From Mya arenaria (lineage: Eukaryota > Mollusca > Bivalvia > Myida > Myidae), in assembly GCF_026914265.1 (NCBI RefSeq), contig NC_069135.1, positions 6,465,001 through 6,529,000 on the forward strand: 64,000 nt of DNA, written 5' to 3'. A program made the translations under genes and the position numbers. This document shows positions 1 through 12,060 of this stretch, piece after piece. The notes under the pieces were generated by a model. That model saw nothing but the letters and a program-made list of their open reading frames with translations. It was not told where the DNA came from and did no database searches. Each line of letters opens with the position of its first letter. Position 1 is the first letter of the stretch.

Positions 1-492
1 TCCCCATTCCCTATTTAGAACATTATCTATGTTGTTTTCGGTTTTGCATTTTAATGGTTTATGTGTTTCAAAAGATATATATCACATGCAGAATCATTCT
101 TTAAGCATGCATATGCTATTTATTTGGAAGAAAGCGACGGTCATTTATAGCTGTATTTCATGTCAATTTATACAACAACGAAATGCATATGCATTATTTT
201 CATTTTGTACCGCGTTGAGCCCTTAAGCCCGTTTCAATTCTTTAAAACATATTTGAAATTGTGCAAATTATGATAATAGGCAAAAAGAGACGACTCAATA
301 ACAGTTTCACTTTTTATGCAGTTTGACAAACGATTGCATCTCATTAGCGATGTCTGTATAACGTACTGAATATGTTTACTTTTAAATGCGTTGAATCATA
401 ACATTGTATTTAGAATGAAATCAAAATGTATGCCCTTTTTTGCTATAGTAAGTTCATGGGCTTATTAGATTCATTTCGAAGGGAGTAGGCCA
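1..492. other. Intergenic or intronic sequence 5' of the KLF15-like exon
   Basis: AT-rich sequence with no convincing coding region on either strand. It may be the 3' part of the first KLF15-like intron, because the exon at 825 begins right after a 3' splice site. Confidence 0.4.
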
Positions 493-713
493 GGGGCCAT
501 AATTACGAACAGTCTGAAATCTGAGTTCAGACTGAAGGGGCAAAACTGCAAATCTGCTTTTCATTGTATTTTTACTTCTCCGTGAGTTTTGATGATGATA
601 TTTTCTGAATCGTATTATTATTATTCAAAACTGTACCATAAATCATAAATTAAAAAAATAATAATAGAATGGCATAAAGATGATTCTTTGTAATTGTTCG
701 TAATCACGGCTCC
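493..713. mobile_element. Short inverted-repeat element (MITE-like)
   Basis: The left end reads GGGGCCATAATTACGAACA and the right end carries the inverted counterpart TGTTCGTAATCACGGCTCC, with about 220 bp in total and no coding capacity. Just inside the left end is a small hairpin (AGTCTGAAAT...AGTTCAGACT). This is the form of a non-autonomous DNA transposon. The superfamily is not recognised and target-site duplications were not resolved. It ends about 110 bp before the KLF15-like coding exon. Confidence 0.6.
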
Positions 714-824
714 TACGTATGGCTTTGTGGAACATTTATAAAAGTTAAGAGTCGGATAGTGAAGTTGTTTTTGCTATTCTTACAGGCGAAACTGTTATAA
801 AGCACAAACTATTTGCTTTTACAG

Positions 825-1841
825 GCGGGCATCCTAATGCGGGCGGTGCGAATCCAACACAGCGAGTTTCCAGTTCAGGAGCGTATGGAGGACTTCCTGC
901 CGCTGTGCGCGAGCCTAGAGCGCGAGCAGTACACGCTGCAGCGGCTCAACTCCGCTGGGGAAGACATGGATGCTCAACTGGAGGACCTCCGCAACAGCAG
1001 CCCCATTTCCGGTATGTGGGGCACTGAGTCGATGGATGATGAGATGTACCTAGAGTACCTGTTTTCACAAGGTCTGGCGGACTCCATTGAAAAACCAAGC
1101 AGTGTGAGCCCACTAATAGTGAACAAGAGTAGTGAAAAAGTGACCACGTTTTGTGATAGTTATTGTAACACTTTGCTGGCAGATTTCCCACGGGAAAGCC
1201 TCTCCACCGGAACAAGTAGTGACTCTGATTCTGACTATAGTGACGTATTTCCGACTGAGACTAAAGACTTTGTTGTTTTAGGAGTGGGTCTCCAAAGCTT
1301 AATGCATTCCTACGCCGCCAAAGGTCCTGCTCCTAACAACCCTAACACACAAGACCTAGCTATAGACCAATTCCCCCGTCCTCCCGCACCAAACAACGTA
1401 CCACGTGCACAACTTCATCACCATAGTAACCAACAATACTCATTTACGAACGCTAACTCATTGTTAACTAATGCCTCAATTTTAAATGCTGTTAACAAAG
1501 TCAGAGCGATGAAAACTCAATCGCAACGTGCGAATCCAATTGCCACCAAGGCTGCAGCAGACGACAAAATATTCCATTGTACGTACGCCGGTTGTACGAA
1601 AGTTTACAGTAAATCCTCGCACCTAAAGGCTCATCTACGACGTCACACGGGGGAGAAGCCTTTCTCGTGCACGTGGCCTGGATGTGGATGGAGATTTTCA
1701 CGCTCGGATGAACTTGCGCGCCATAAACGTTCTCATTCCGGAATAAAACCCTACCAGTGTAAAATTTGCGAAAAGAAGTTCTCAAGATCGGACCATCTTT
1801 CGAAGCATTTAAAAGTTCATCGAAAACGCAATGGCCTGTAG
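825..1841 (+). CDS. KLF15: Krüppel-like factor, KLF15 type (C-terminal coding exon)
   Basis: Sequence-specific nuclear transcription factor predicted to bind GC/CACCC boxes. Three C-terminal C2H2 fingers lie at about 1572-1830: CTYAGC...HLRRH, CTWPGC...HKRSH and CKIC...HLKVH, with recognition segments [15 protein letters not shown] and RSDHLSKH. The finger 1-2 linker ([11 protein letters not shown]), [10 protein letters not shown] and [11 protein letters not shown] match KLF15 far better than KLF6/7 or KLF9/13 as I know them. An acidic [17 protein letters not shown] stretch from 1020 resembles the GTES...FLLSQ segment of vertebrate KLF15. The exon starts after TTTGCTTTTACAG (acceptor ending at 824). 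In-frame ATGs lie at 837 and 885; the second (MEDFLPL) may be the true start, or an upstream exon may supply it. A second possible acceptor ends at 785. The stop is TAG at 1839-1841. The middle is Ser/Asn/Pro-rich and probably disordered. Confidence 0.9.
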   Translation, partial: AGILMRAVRIQHSEFPVQERMEDFLPLCASLEREQYTLQRLNSAGEDMDAQLEDLRNSSPISGMWGTESMDDEMYLEYLFSQGLADSIEKPSSVSPLIVNKSSEKVTTFCDSYCNTLLADFPRESLSTGTSSDSDSDYSDVFPTETKDFVVLGVGLQSLMHSYAAKGPAPNNPNTQDLAIDQFPRPPAPNNVPRAQLHHHSNQQYSFTNANSLLTNASILNAVNKVRAMKTQSQRANPIATKAAADDKIFHCTYAGCTKVYSKSSHLKAHLRRHTGEKPFSCTWPGCGWRFSRSDELARHKRSHSGIKPYQCKICEKKFSRSDHLSKHLKVHRKRNGL

Positions 1842-2235
1842 CGTTGTTCATATTCATATCTAAATTATTTGAAGAGGCATTCCAGATTGACTGAATTGTT
1901 GTGATAAATTTATTGAGTTCAGTTCTAACGCGTAGCGTGTGTGTATGTACGGTCTTTCAGCATTAGACTTGTAATTCAGTGCCATGAATTGATGATTTTT
2001 CATTACTGACATTAATTTATTTAAAACCTTTTTTAATATTTTACAATTGCTTCGTTAAAAGTGTGTGCAACTTTGTGTTTATGTTTTAAACTTCATAGAA
2101 AGAACTTATCCACATGTAAATTTATACGTGTTCTAACTTCTTTGTTAATGACACACATCGTACGTATTATGATAGTTAACATACATTCACGGAGCACTAA
2201 TTGATGGAGCACTTATTTGAATATATGTAAATAAA
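1842..2235 (+). other. 3' UTR of the KLF15-like gene with poly(A) signal
   Basis: AT-rich, non-coding sequence after the stop codon, ending at an AATAAA signal at 2230-2235. No other AATAAA lies between the stop and that point, so a 3' UTR of about 400 nt is the simplest reading. Confidence 0.6.
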
Positions 2236-5200
2236 GCCATGGATTAAATATCACAACAATGCCTAATTAGCATGTTGCTGTAATTGTGTGGCAATTAAAG
2301 ACCCAAGACACCAGTGGTACATATTTACAACAAACCGGAAACGCGCACTTCTTGCGGGGGCCCTTAAGACCTTCTTCCGCCGCAAATTTAAGTGCAATTA
2401 AACAGTGAAAAGTCTGCTTGTTGCGACAGCTCGTCTTTTATACCAGCAAATAAAACAGTGCCGAGCAGAAAGGCGTGCGGAACGTTTACATATAATTGTG
2501 ATGGTTTGTAGTCACACGTACATATCTGATATCAATTTTCTTGGATTACAGAGAGATGGTTTCCAACTTCCCTTGAACGCACATTTCCGTCTTTCATTAT
2601 GATGCACTCGCAGTAAAGTTCATGAAATGTTTGAAAATTGGTTAAAATTGTTATTTTGCTGTCGAAATCTTAGAAAGTCTCCGGAACAGCATTCCCCTTT
2701 GTAGTAACGTGTGTTTCCTTTTCCTGTATCACTGTAGTGGTGTAAGATACAGATTATTACATTATCTTTGGTTTGAGAGTTTTGATTCTCCTCTCTACCA
2801 CAAAAGTGTTATTTTGCGTTTTCTAAACTCTAAGCTGTAAGCGGTTAGACATCAATATAATGTATAGCTTGGTTCTGAAAATTAATAACTGTACGGTTCG
2901 TATTTCAAGACTTAACAAGATCAAAATAAAGTCAAATTGCTATAAATTACCATTTTAGTTATAGTTTTCGAATATCCGAAAAATATAAGGGGTATGCGTT
3001 TGAAGGATAAAGGTATATTTCCATACAAGTGTATATCATTGTTTGAGAAAAACTAACTGTCAAACCAAACTGACTGTTCGTGGAATGAGTTTATGTATTA
3101 CGTACGTAAATTTGAAATAAAAAAAACAACATATTTTATTGTTAAATCAAAGACTGTGAATGACATTGGTACTTGAATTGGGTACACGTTTAAGAGATCA
3201 TAAATTTAATAATATTTTTGTCAAACTTAACTGATTGTTCGTGGAATTAGTACTTGTATCGAGTACAGAGATTAAAACCCGGTACATCATGTACATCGAG
3301 ATAATCAGAATCTGACTAATTCAAGTTGACCAGGTTTATTTTGATAAAGTTTGTGTCTGTCTGTACGCCAATATCTTCCTCGCATTTATATAGTGACTAA
3401 ATTATCATTGATAGTATATCATGGACTTTGAGATGTGTAATTGCATATTCGCAAATGTTATAAATTAGATATTTTATATACCACTTCAACCTGAATGCGT
3501 TATAGTGTTAACATTGGAACAGCATCATATACTATTTCAGATGTGAAGTTGATGTACTTTAAATGGTATTCAGAAAACAAAACTTCTAGCAATACACCTA
3601 CATTTATGGTTTTTTTAAAATGACATGCATGTTCTTAACAAATAAACTGACATCATTGTAATGTTTAGAGGCAACATGACCCGATATACCAACCACAAAT
3701 TTATCAAAATTAAAAAGTTAGTCAAGAATTTTTCAACATTAAAGCCTCACTATTAAAAAATAAGATAAGCGAAATAATGCAAATCGGAAACAAAAAAAAA
3801 AAACCTGACTTTTGCACGTGAAAACAAAGTATTGAAGATATGCACACGACACCAAGTGGCCATTACTCTCTCTGAAAAAATATCGAGCTATCTCCCTTGG
3901 CAACTGAGAAAAAACTACTGTAAGAAAAAGATGCATTCTTAAGTTTGATGAATCTAGCTACATTTAACAAGTTTCTTGTTGAACGACTTCAGCATATTAA
4001 TTGATGACAGAGCAGGATGTATTTAATACATAGTTAGATCTCAGCTTGTTGTTAAGTATACAACATAACAAAACGTGATCTTCTATCATATCTGAAGAAG
4101 ACTATGTGCGTTTCCTATGGACTATATTTTTAATATGCGCAGATAATCTTAAACACATATGTTGTCAAATTATCATCTTTAATCTGCACTTAATAATTTT
4201 CGAAAGAAAATATTCCCAACTTTTACAGTGCAATGACGGTTGTGACGTATGGTTTATTAGTGTCCTAGTGTCACAGTAGATAGTATGTTTGTATGTTTGA
4301 ATGAATTAATACCTAATTATGAGAAGCTAAATCCTAATTAGGAGAAACTATCTCGTTATTTTGAGATTATGAGAAATTAAATCCTATTTATATGACAATA
4401 TCTCGTAATTAGGAGATATTGAGGCCTGAACCAAGTATCTCTTAATCAAGACTTTATATCTGCTTATAATGACTACTTGTTTTAAACACAATTTGACTAA
4501 CCTTTCACACGTAAAACAGATAAAGGAAATCTGCCGTGTTTTCCATACACGGCATAGTTAAGAGTTTGTTTATAACACCTAAAATATATTTTACAAATCT
4601 AATATGTAAAGATTTTGATTTGATTTGATTTGATTTGACCACATACTTCACAACAATGCAATAGCATAGGTTTAAACCTGAGATTAAACAGTACTAGTAG
4701 TCAATTTGAATGTTGGATCAGTTTTAAGCAAGCATAACCGATATGTGTCCTTTCATACACGTGTTTGTTGGTGTTTTTTCTTAGATCAAAGCGAATTTTA
4801 CGAAATAGTTTATCTTTCAACAGTTAACAGGGAATTTCTAAGGGAGATGTTGGCATTTTTGTAGCCAAAAGGTGAATATAAGTCACTTCTTTTCGCTATT
4901 TGATTCAATACCATTTCATATTTGAACACATATCTTAAAGAAGCAAAACGACATTGTAGATTGTGGCGTCTGAAACATTTTGGCACAAAAAGCAACATAT
5001 TCATATTGTAGAAAGACAATTTCGCAAACGGAATTTCAACAAATGACAGCCTGCAGGATGGCTTCAGGTGCAACACTGATCAAAAAGTAAAATCAATAGA
5101 AACAATAGTTCAACGGTAAAAATGCATAGAACTAGAGAACATATTGGCAGAAGATTACACGATAAGTGAGTCTTTACCAAACATACGTCAACGAGTTTTT

Positions 5201-5559
5201 TAAAATTATTCAACGCCCACAGCCAACACCGCATTAAATATTTCGATATGACATGACGTTAATTTGCACAATATAATCAATCTTGCACCGTGAAGCATGG
5301 TTTGAAACAAGAAATAATGCATTAAGAATGATATATTGAACAGTTTAGTATGGAAGCGTTTACAGGGGGGTTGGGTGGCGGGTGTATACACTTAAGGTGA
5401 ATCTGAAAAATAAAAACGAACATTTTACAAACATTGTATGAGAGAATATTGCAAAATACAATATATTTGAGCGAAAACGACATTTAAAAGCCCAAGGTCT
5501 CGCATTCCAAATGTAAACACCACATAACTTTGTTCAGCTACTTTGAATAAATGAACCAT
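2236..5559. other. Intergenic stretch without recognised genes
   Basis: No open frame here resembles a known protein or combines with plausible splice sites. Two repeat-like segments are visible. At about 4300-4430 there is a palindrome-rich run of 'ctaattatgaga/ taggagata' motifs. At about 4612-4637 there are five GATTT pentamers, which look like the microsatellite tail left by a retroposon. Confidence 0.5.
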
Positions 5560-6655
5560 GCACATGAAGCTACCAGTATGGCAGCTTAGCAGCGTGAAGT
5601 TAGCAGCTTGATAACACGAAGCTACCTGTGTGGCAGCTTAGGAGCGTGAAGTTAGCAGCTTGATGACATGAAGCAACCAGTATGGTAGCTTAGCAGCGTG
5701 AAGTTAGCAGCTTGATAACATGAAGCTACCTTACCTGTGTGGCAGCTTAGCAGCGTGAAGTTAACAGCTTGATAAAAATGAAGCTACCAGTATGGAAGCT
5801 TAGCAGCGTGAAGTTAGCAGTTGCCTTTCTAGTCAGGTAGCTTAACACCATGAAGTTAGCAGCCTGATAACATGAAATTACCAGATTGGCAGCTAAGCAT
5901 CATGAAGTTAGCAGCCTAATAATCATAATCATGAAGTTACCAGTGTGGCAGATTAGCAACGTGAAGTGAGCAGTTGTCTAACTAGTCAGGCAGCTTAGCA
6001 CCATGCAATTAGCAGCCTGATAACATGAAGTTACCAGTCTGGCAGCTTAGCACCATGAAGTAAGCAGCCTGATAACATGAAGTTACCAGTATGGCAGCTT
6101 AGCACCATGAAGTAAGCAGCCAGATAACATGAAGTTACCAGTCTGGCAGCTTAGCACCATGAAGTAAGCAGCCTGATAACATGAAATTACCAGTCGGGCA
6201 GCTTTGCACCATGAAGTAAGCAGCCTGATAACATAAAATTACCAGTCTGGCAGCTTAGCACCATGAAGTAAGCAGCCTGATAACATGAAGGTACCAGTCT
6301 GGCAGCTTAGCACCATGAAGTTAGCATCCTGATAACATGAAGTTACCAGTATTGTAGCTTAACACCATGAAGTAAGCATCCTGATAACATGAAGGTACCA
6401 GTCTGGCAGCTTAGCACCATGAAGTAAGCAGCCTGATAACATGAAGCTACCAGTCAGGCAGCTTACCACCATGAAGTAAGCAGCTTAACAACTTGAAGTT
6501 AGCAGCTTCGTTGATAACATGAAGTTTCCAGTTTGACAGCTTAGCATTATAAAGTTAGCAGCTTGATAACATGAAGTTACCAATTTAATAGCTTAGCAGC
6601 GTGATTTAGCAGGTTGATAACGTTAGAAGCCCAACAGCGTAAATATAGCAGCTAA
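5560..6655. repeat. Minisatellite, ~52-bp unit, about 20 copies
   Basis: Tandem array of a ~52-bp unit containing AGCTTAGCACCATGAAGTAA, GCAGCCTGATAACATGAAG and TTACCAGTCTGGC. Each unit is two related ~26-bp halves sharing 'a-catgaagt-a-cag'. The left third uses the variant AGCAGCGTGAAGTTAGCAGC and the right two thirds mostly AGCACCATGAAGTAAGCAGC, so the array has homogenised in blocks. The edges fade into diverged copies. It is not coding. Confidence 0.9.
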
Positions 6656-8049
6656 AATGCCAAAGGTAATAGTATAGGTGCCCCCATCAAATTAACTAGT
6701 GCATTATCAGACGAAACTCATGATTTAATACGACAAGTGGTTACCTGACAGTGTTAAGTGTTTATATCAGAATTATAGGATAAGAAAATCAACGTGCATG
6801 TGTACCTTACATTGAAGAAAGATTTAAAGGCATATCGGTTAATGAATGAAATAGTGTCATGACATTAAAAAACTGTAACGAGAAATATGGGCGTCTTAAC
6901 CACAAAGAATTTGATCGAAATTAATGATACAATGAAATACGCAGAATTATAAAAATCTGCGCGAAAAAACATAAAAGAAGCTGCGACATTAAACGAACGC
7001 GCAAAACACGCACTTCTTGGAACACCACACACATTAAATGTGTTTATCAATGCTTGGAACTCATCAAGTTTGACTTGTCTTTGTATCAGCGAGTATTTTG
7101 AAATCATATCTTGGTTTCTGGTCCAGTTGTTTTACAAAAGTACATTCAAACGCATGATATGCATATTTATAAACAACAAACCTCAAATATGTTTTGTAGG
7201 AATTAACATACAAGCAACCAACAGCGACTTTAATCTTGACCTGAGCGACAGTATCTTAATATTATATTTGGACGCATTCTATTATAGTTTCTACAGAAGT
7301 GACGACCATGAAAATGGCCATGATATCGGTTAACATTTATACTCTAAAATCAAACATCTCGACTCACCCATTTTGTTCAACGGTCTTCGACTTCAAATGA
7401 ATGAAATGTAGGTCATGGACAATTGGCAGTGTCTAATTAACATTTTGATAACATAGTAGTATATGGTAACCTGCACACTCGGTAAACGGAAATATAATAG
7501 TGCTGCAGCTTGGAAAAATGTCACATTAAAAACCAATGCATCTCCTGGTAATTTTATTGTTCCCATTTTATAAAAACAAACCCTTCCTTAAAAGCTCAAG
7601 GCCTTTGTTATGAACTTCGTCGTTATTTTATTATACACAATCTAACCTAATCGAGTCACAAATAAACAAAGATCATCCTAGATTACATGCACCGAGAGGT
7701 AACTTGGTATAGTGATATCTTGTCTGGATACATAAGTAGGCTAGTTAATTTGATATTACCACTGCCTGGTACAAGGCTAGCTCCTCCAGGTTGTTTGAAT
7801 GTAATAATGTAATCAAGAGAACAAGATACATCTGCAGCAAGTTTGTCTTGTTTATGGCTAATGCAATTGTTTACCGTTAAAATGGCTTTTCCGAATTTCT
7901 TATTGTCAATATATAGAGTTTGCTTTTACGCGGTTATACGATTCGTTTTTTACCAAAGAGAGGCTCCTTATTTCATCTACAACTTAAGTAAGTATACAAC
8001 TAAAACTATTCTGTATGTCAAATAATTATACAACTTAATAAGTGTGCAA
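6656..8049. other. Intergenic stretch without recognised genes
   Basis: AT-rich. The short open frames (for example 7040-7333 and 7843-8025) have no recognisable domains, no supporting splice signals and no codon pattern unlike chance. Confidence 0.45.
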
Positions 8050-8330
8050 GTACAATGATACCACAATGCTTTTTACAACTGAAATGAATGGTAAGCTGTA
8101 TCAAGAACTGAAATGTCCAAAGCTTAAGCGGTTATGCATTTGAACTGATTCTAAATTTTGAATGGCTCTGCCCTGTTTCTAAAATGCTTTTAAAACTGCA
8201 GCTAAATCCCGTCGTTCTATAACTAAAATGCTTCTACGACTAAAATGTTCACTAAAATGAAAATGTGTTACCATTAAAATTCTTTTATGATGTCTAGAAA
8301 TATTTTACAGCTAAAATAGTACAAATTAGT
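8050..8330. repeat. Degenerate low-complexity tandem repeat
   Basis: A motif close to ACTAAAATGCTTTTACG recurs irregularly through this segment. The copies are too diverged to fix an exact period. It lies directly upstream of the LINE remnant. Confidence 0.45.
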
Positions 8331-8554
8331 TGATATATGATGATATACTATAATAACGTTTATGATAAGAAGAAAAGTTGTTGTACTTTAAGATGTCCAA
8401 CCTTATTTAGAAGCAAATCAAACGCCGCAAATCAACACACCGATAGAGCTGTGAGAACATTGTGGCATGTTCTGGTGAACAGTTTGACAGAAGAATGTTG
8501 AAAAACTATGAATTCAAGGAAACACTCGGTGTCACGCCAATTGATGTTTGCTTC

Positions 8555-9300
8555 ATTTTATTAGAATATGGGGTTGATATTTACGCCGAAGTTGTCATGG
8601 TCCAAAGCCTTAAATAAGTTAGCCATGGAAGTTACCAAGACGGGTAATTTTATCCAAGGTTTTCAACGTAAATTTGGATGTCTTAACTATGGTAAAAACT
8701 TTAAAATATTTGATTCTATGGTGAAACCAGTATTGCTTCATGGATCCGAAATATAGGGTATACAATATTCTCCTGTAATAGAATGCGTTTAAAATCAATA
8801 TTGTGAAAGGTTTTTAGGAGAGAATTAGTCTGTCAATACTGATGTTGCTCGTTGGGAATGTGGCCGTTCATCTCGTTTTCTAGACTATACATGCAGAGTT
8901 TTAAAGTATTTGTGTAAATTACTTATCATGCCGAATTATCGATATCCCCAAAATTGTTATTGTATGCTAAAACGGCTAGACGCTATAGGGAGGCGAACTT
9001 TGGCTCCTGAGGTTAATGAAACCTTGTTTAAATTTGGGTTTGGCTTCGTATGGGTTAGTCAGATAGTTGGCGATGTTAAGATATTCATTGAAACGTTCAA
9101 ATGACTTTTATCAGATAGTTTAAAACAAGATTGGTACAGTAACATTAACGAATCTTCTAGATGCCTGCACTATAAATATTTTATCTCTACTCGATGTTGA
9201 CTCCTATCTAAGTGAAATTTTTCTGTTAATACTATACGTGAAAGCAGCATGTTTTAAACTCGATTCACCGCGAGTCATCTCATACTAAATGTTTATCTTT
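8555..9300 (+). mobile_element. LINE remnant: C-terminal reverse-transcriptase region (CR1/Jockey-like)
   Basis: Two conserved blocks of an animal non-LTR retrotransposon ORF2 lie in order. At 8568-8756 is LIFTPKLSWSKAL...FDSMVKPVLLHGSEI, corresponding to the thumb-side 'F-PKLSW...KPILLYGSEIW' motif. At 8910-9104 is PNYRYPQNCYCMLKRLD...FGFGFVWVSQIVGD, matching the usual 'YP-CY-ML--LD--GR--W' segment. A third, weaker match continues in another frame to about 9300. The blocks are separated by stops and frame changes, so this is a dead, 5'-truncated copy. The exact clade cannot be settled without alignment. Confidence 0.8.
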
Positions 9301-10235
9301 CATCTTTTTCTAAAAACAGTAAAGTATGTTTTCAGAATCCGATGCACTAATAAGCTAGTTTTCAATTAAATATAATGTATGATTTTGATGTCTGGTAGTT
9401 GCTGATTTCAAATGCGTAAACTGAATGACTTAACCTTCATTAAACAAAATGTAATTGAAGTGTGTAGTTTTTTCTCTCTTTGTCAACTTGAATCGTATGT
9501 GAAATTACCGAGTTGATTTTTCTCAAGGCCAAAAGATCTTGTCTGTTATTTTATTGTCTGTCCAATTTTGACTTTTTTTTCTGCATTCACAGCCCTTTCA
9601 AATGATATTAAAATAATATTGGGTCACCAGGAATCAAAAAGACATAATTGTAGTCGGATACATTTACTTTGTTTTCTAAGGTAAACGTTTGAATTTGTTT
9701 TTTAAATAATGTAAAGCTCTTTATGTGATTAGGTCGGCAATATCAATATGACGATTACAACACTTAAAAACATCGACTACCAGTTTGTGTTATTGTGAAT
9801 TTTCATCTGTTTAAATACTGTTTCACTGCCGAAACTATAACTTGGAAGATATTAAGTAAACATTTCTTCCTTCATTTTGTGTTTATCATCTTCCAACTAA
9901 ATGAATATCACCTACATTTGATCTGGCCCTCAGCCTTGATCATGTTGCATTCATCCATTTAGCGTGTGATGTTTGTAATTTGACGACTGTTTTAATTATG
10001 TTGTATTGTATACGTAGTGAACCGCTTTTAAAAGTATCATGGTTCCATTTGCGTATGTTTATCTCGGGACAAGACTATTTTTTGAACAAACCAAAACACA
10101 TTTAATAGCGTTGATATTTTATTTTTATTCCAAAGGCTTCAATGAAAACAACAAATATCTTCTGAGTGGATTTGAACAACATATTAGTCAACGCGTTTTA
10201 AATTTAACGGAAAGAAAATGTTGACATTGTTAACG
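9301..10235. other. Intergenic stretch without recognised genes
   Basis: AT-rich, with no credible coding frame, tRNA or structured repeat seen. Confidence 0.4.
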
Positions 10236-10460
10236 TTTAGGACTTTGACTTTCGGTCCAGCCAACCCCGGATAAAGTCCCCGCTTTGCTGGTAAAATCCC
10301 CGCCAAATGCCCCCCGCACTCCAGGGACCCTATGTAAGGCCCATTCCTCGCTATAATTTGCGCAAATACAAAACCGACGCATTCACCCGGCACTGCGGGG
10401 CCACCTGGAAGGTAAAAACACGGTATACCCCCGGACCAGGGGGGGGGGGGGGCGTGGTTA
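10236..10460. repeat. GC-rich island, probable dispersed repeat fragment
   Basis: About 220 bp much richer in G+C than its surroundings, ending in a run of 13 G at about 10440-10452. On the minus strand it is open in one frame and reads as Gly/Pro-rich residues (GGPAVPGECVGF...PGLAGPKVKVL). The abrupt composition change suggests an inserted element or repeat fragment, not a host exon. The class is not recognised. Confidence 0.45.
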
Positions 10461-10469
10461 CAATTTAGT

Positions 10470-11370
10470 AGTGCATAAACAATGTGGCTGACTGCAATGA
10501 CATTGCTCGATAAAGGCTCTATGACTGTGTATGTCAACGTAAATTGAATAGCGCCATTTCTGGTGATGTTGGCCGTGCTGGAAAATTCCATATTGCCCGT
10601 ACGCTCGTCACGTGCAAAAACGCGCATATTGTTAGTTCTGTCATTGTATAGTTTTATCGATTGAAAATATATTTTTGAAAAAAAGAGAGAAGATTGCAAT
10701 ATATAAATACTCCATTTAAAGATGATTTTCAGAGAAAGGAAGTGTGTAAGATGGTCGTTTTTTCTTCTTTTTTCTTGCATACCTTTTATTTTCAATTTCT
10801 GTACATTTTGACTAAGAAAACGTGCTTTTGTACATTTCACGAAATATTGCGTGCGATGTTGTTCACTTCATGTCAAGTAGTAATTTTAGGTCAATGGTGA
10901 CGTCAAATAGTCAAATCGGCGGCTCGTTTACTTACTTCCAAACATTGCATATAGGTTATATACATTCTGAAAGCTCATACCTAGTGGTAAGCTCAAGATG
11001 TTTACTGCACTTGGGAGATTAACCAGTCTTTTCCATGAAGACGGTGTATAATAACTAACACTCCACAGTATTATTTTCGGAGGTAAATCGTGTGTGCAAA
11101 TGATTATATCGGAGTTCTGCAATTGCTTGCAAGTCTAGGACAAGAAATTCATTTGAAATAGCCGGTGATATTAATGAATAAATCCACATCTGATTGAATA
11201 TACAATACATTTTAGTTCTGCTGGCCATAAGCCTGAAGAATTTATGCAATGACGCGGTGTCCGTCATCCGTGCGTCCGTCTGTAAACAATTGCTTGTAAA
11301 AGCAATTAAAGTATTCATTTTGATCGTCTTATTAAATCAAAGTTATCTACTAGTTAGATATCCATGAGTG
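10470..11370. other. Intergenic stretch without recognised genes
   Basis: AT-rich, with only short chance open frames on both strands. No splice-consistent exons were found. Confidence 0.4.
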
Positions 11371-11374
11371 CTTC

Positions 11375-12060
11375 GTTTTTTTTTAAAACCAGCCATGACT
11401 GGATTGTGTCCCTTTTTATCATTAATATTCAAATTCAAGAGAGACAACCTGATTTCAGAGAGTGCATTTTTTGTTTTGTTTTATCTCCCTCGCCCGGAAG
11501 ATAAATTAGCGGTTAGGAAAGTGGGAGCACACCGTTGAAAATACAGTTTAAGAGAAACAATCTGTACTCAGATATGGATTTGTCAGTTGGTGTTCCATAT
11601 TGTTTTTGTTAAAGAGGGTTGATTGATTTTCATTTAATTTATATATTGACTTAATGAGGGTTCTTTCGAAAACCAGCCACACCCGCCCTTGCATGCATAG
11701 ATTATGGGCATTGAAATTACTATAATACTGCTTCTGAACACAACGTGGCTTCAACGTATTCTCTGAATTTCACCAAACTAGCGCAATTATTAAATATTGC
11801 TGAGACCTTGGTCCCTTTCGAAAACCAGCCACACCCACATTTAATAACTGGATTTTGACTCTTGAAATTGTCAAAATCGATATAAATTAAATTGTAAACA
11901 GAAAAGGACTTCCATTTATAATCCGATGATTACTTTACTTAATCAGTATATGTTGGCGTAATCACGATTCATTTCGCAAACCAGCCAGATACCCGAATGC
12001 ATGACTGGGTTATAGCCCCTTAAAACTGATCATAGACCTCAATGGCCTGTTGTTTTTAAA
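11375..12060. repeat. Diverged tandem array, ~150-bp unit
   Basis: The motif AAAACCAGCCACACCC, followed by an ACTGGNTT...GNCCCTTGAAA-like stretch, occurs at about 11385, 11669, 11821 and 11978. These spacings fit one ~150-bp period with one copy eroded between the first two. The copies have diverged heavily outside the core motif. Confidence 0.6.

Noticed and set aside
5560-6655. Regular ~52-bp periodicity suggesting a CRISPR-like array
   Set aside because: There are no unique spacers between constant repeats. The whole unit repeats with gradual divergence, and the context is an animal genome.
10184-10840. 218-codon minus-strand open frame
   Set aside because: Spans unrelated AT-rich DNA and the GC-rich island without a domain, splice support or consistent composition.
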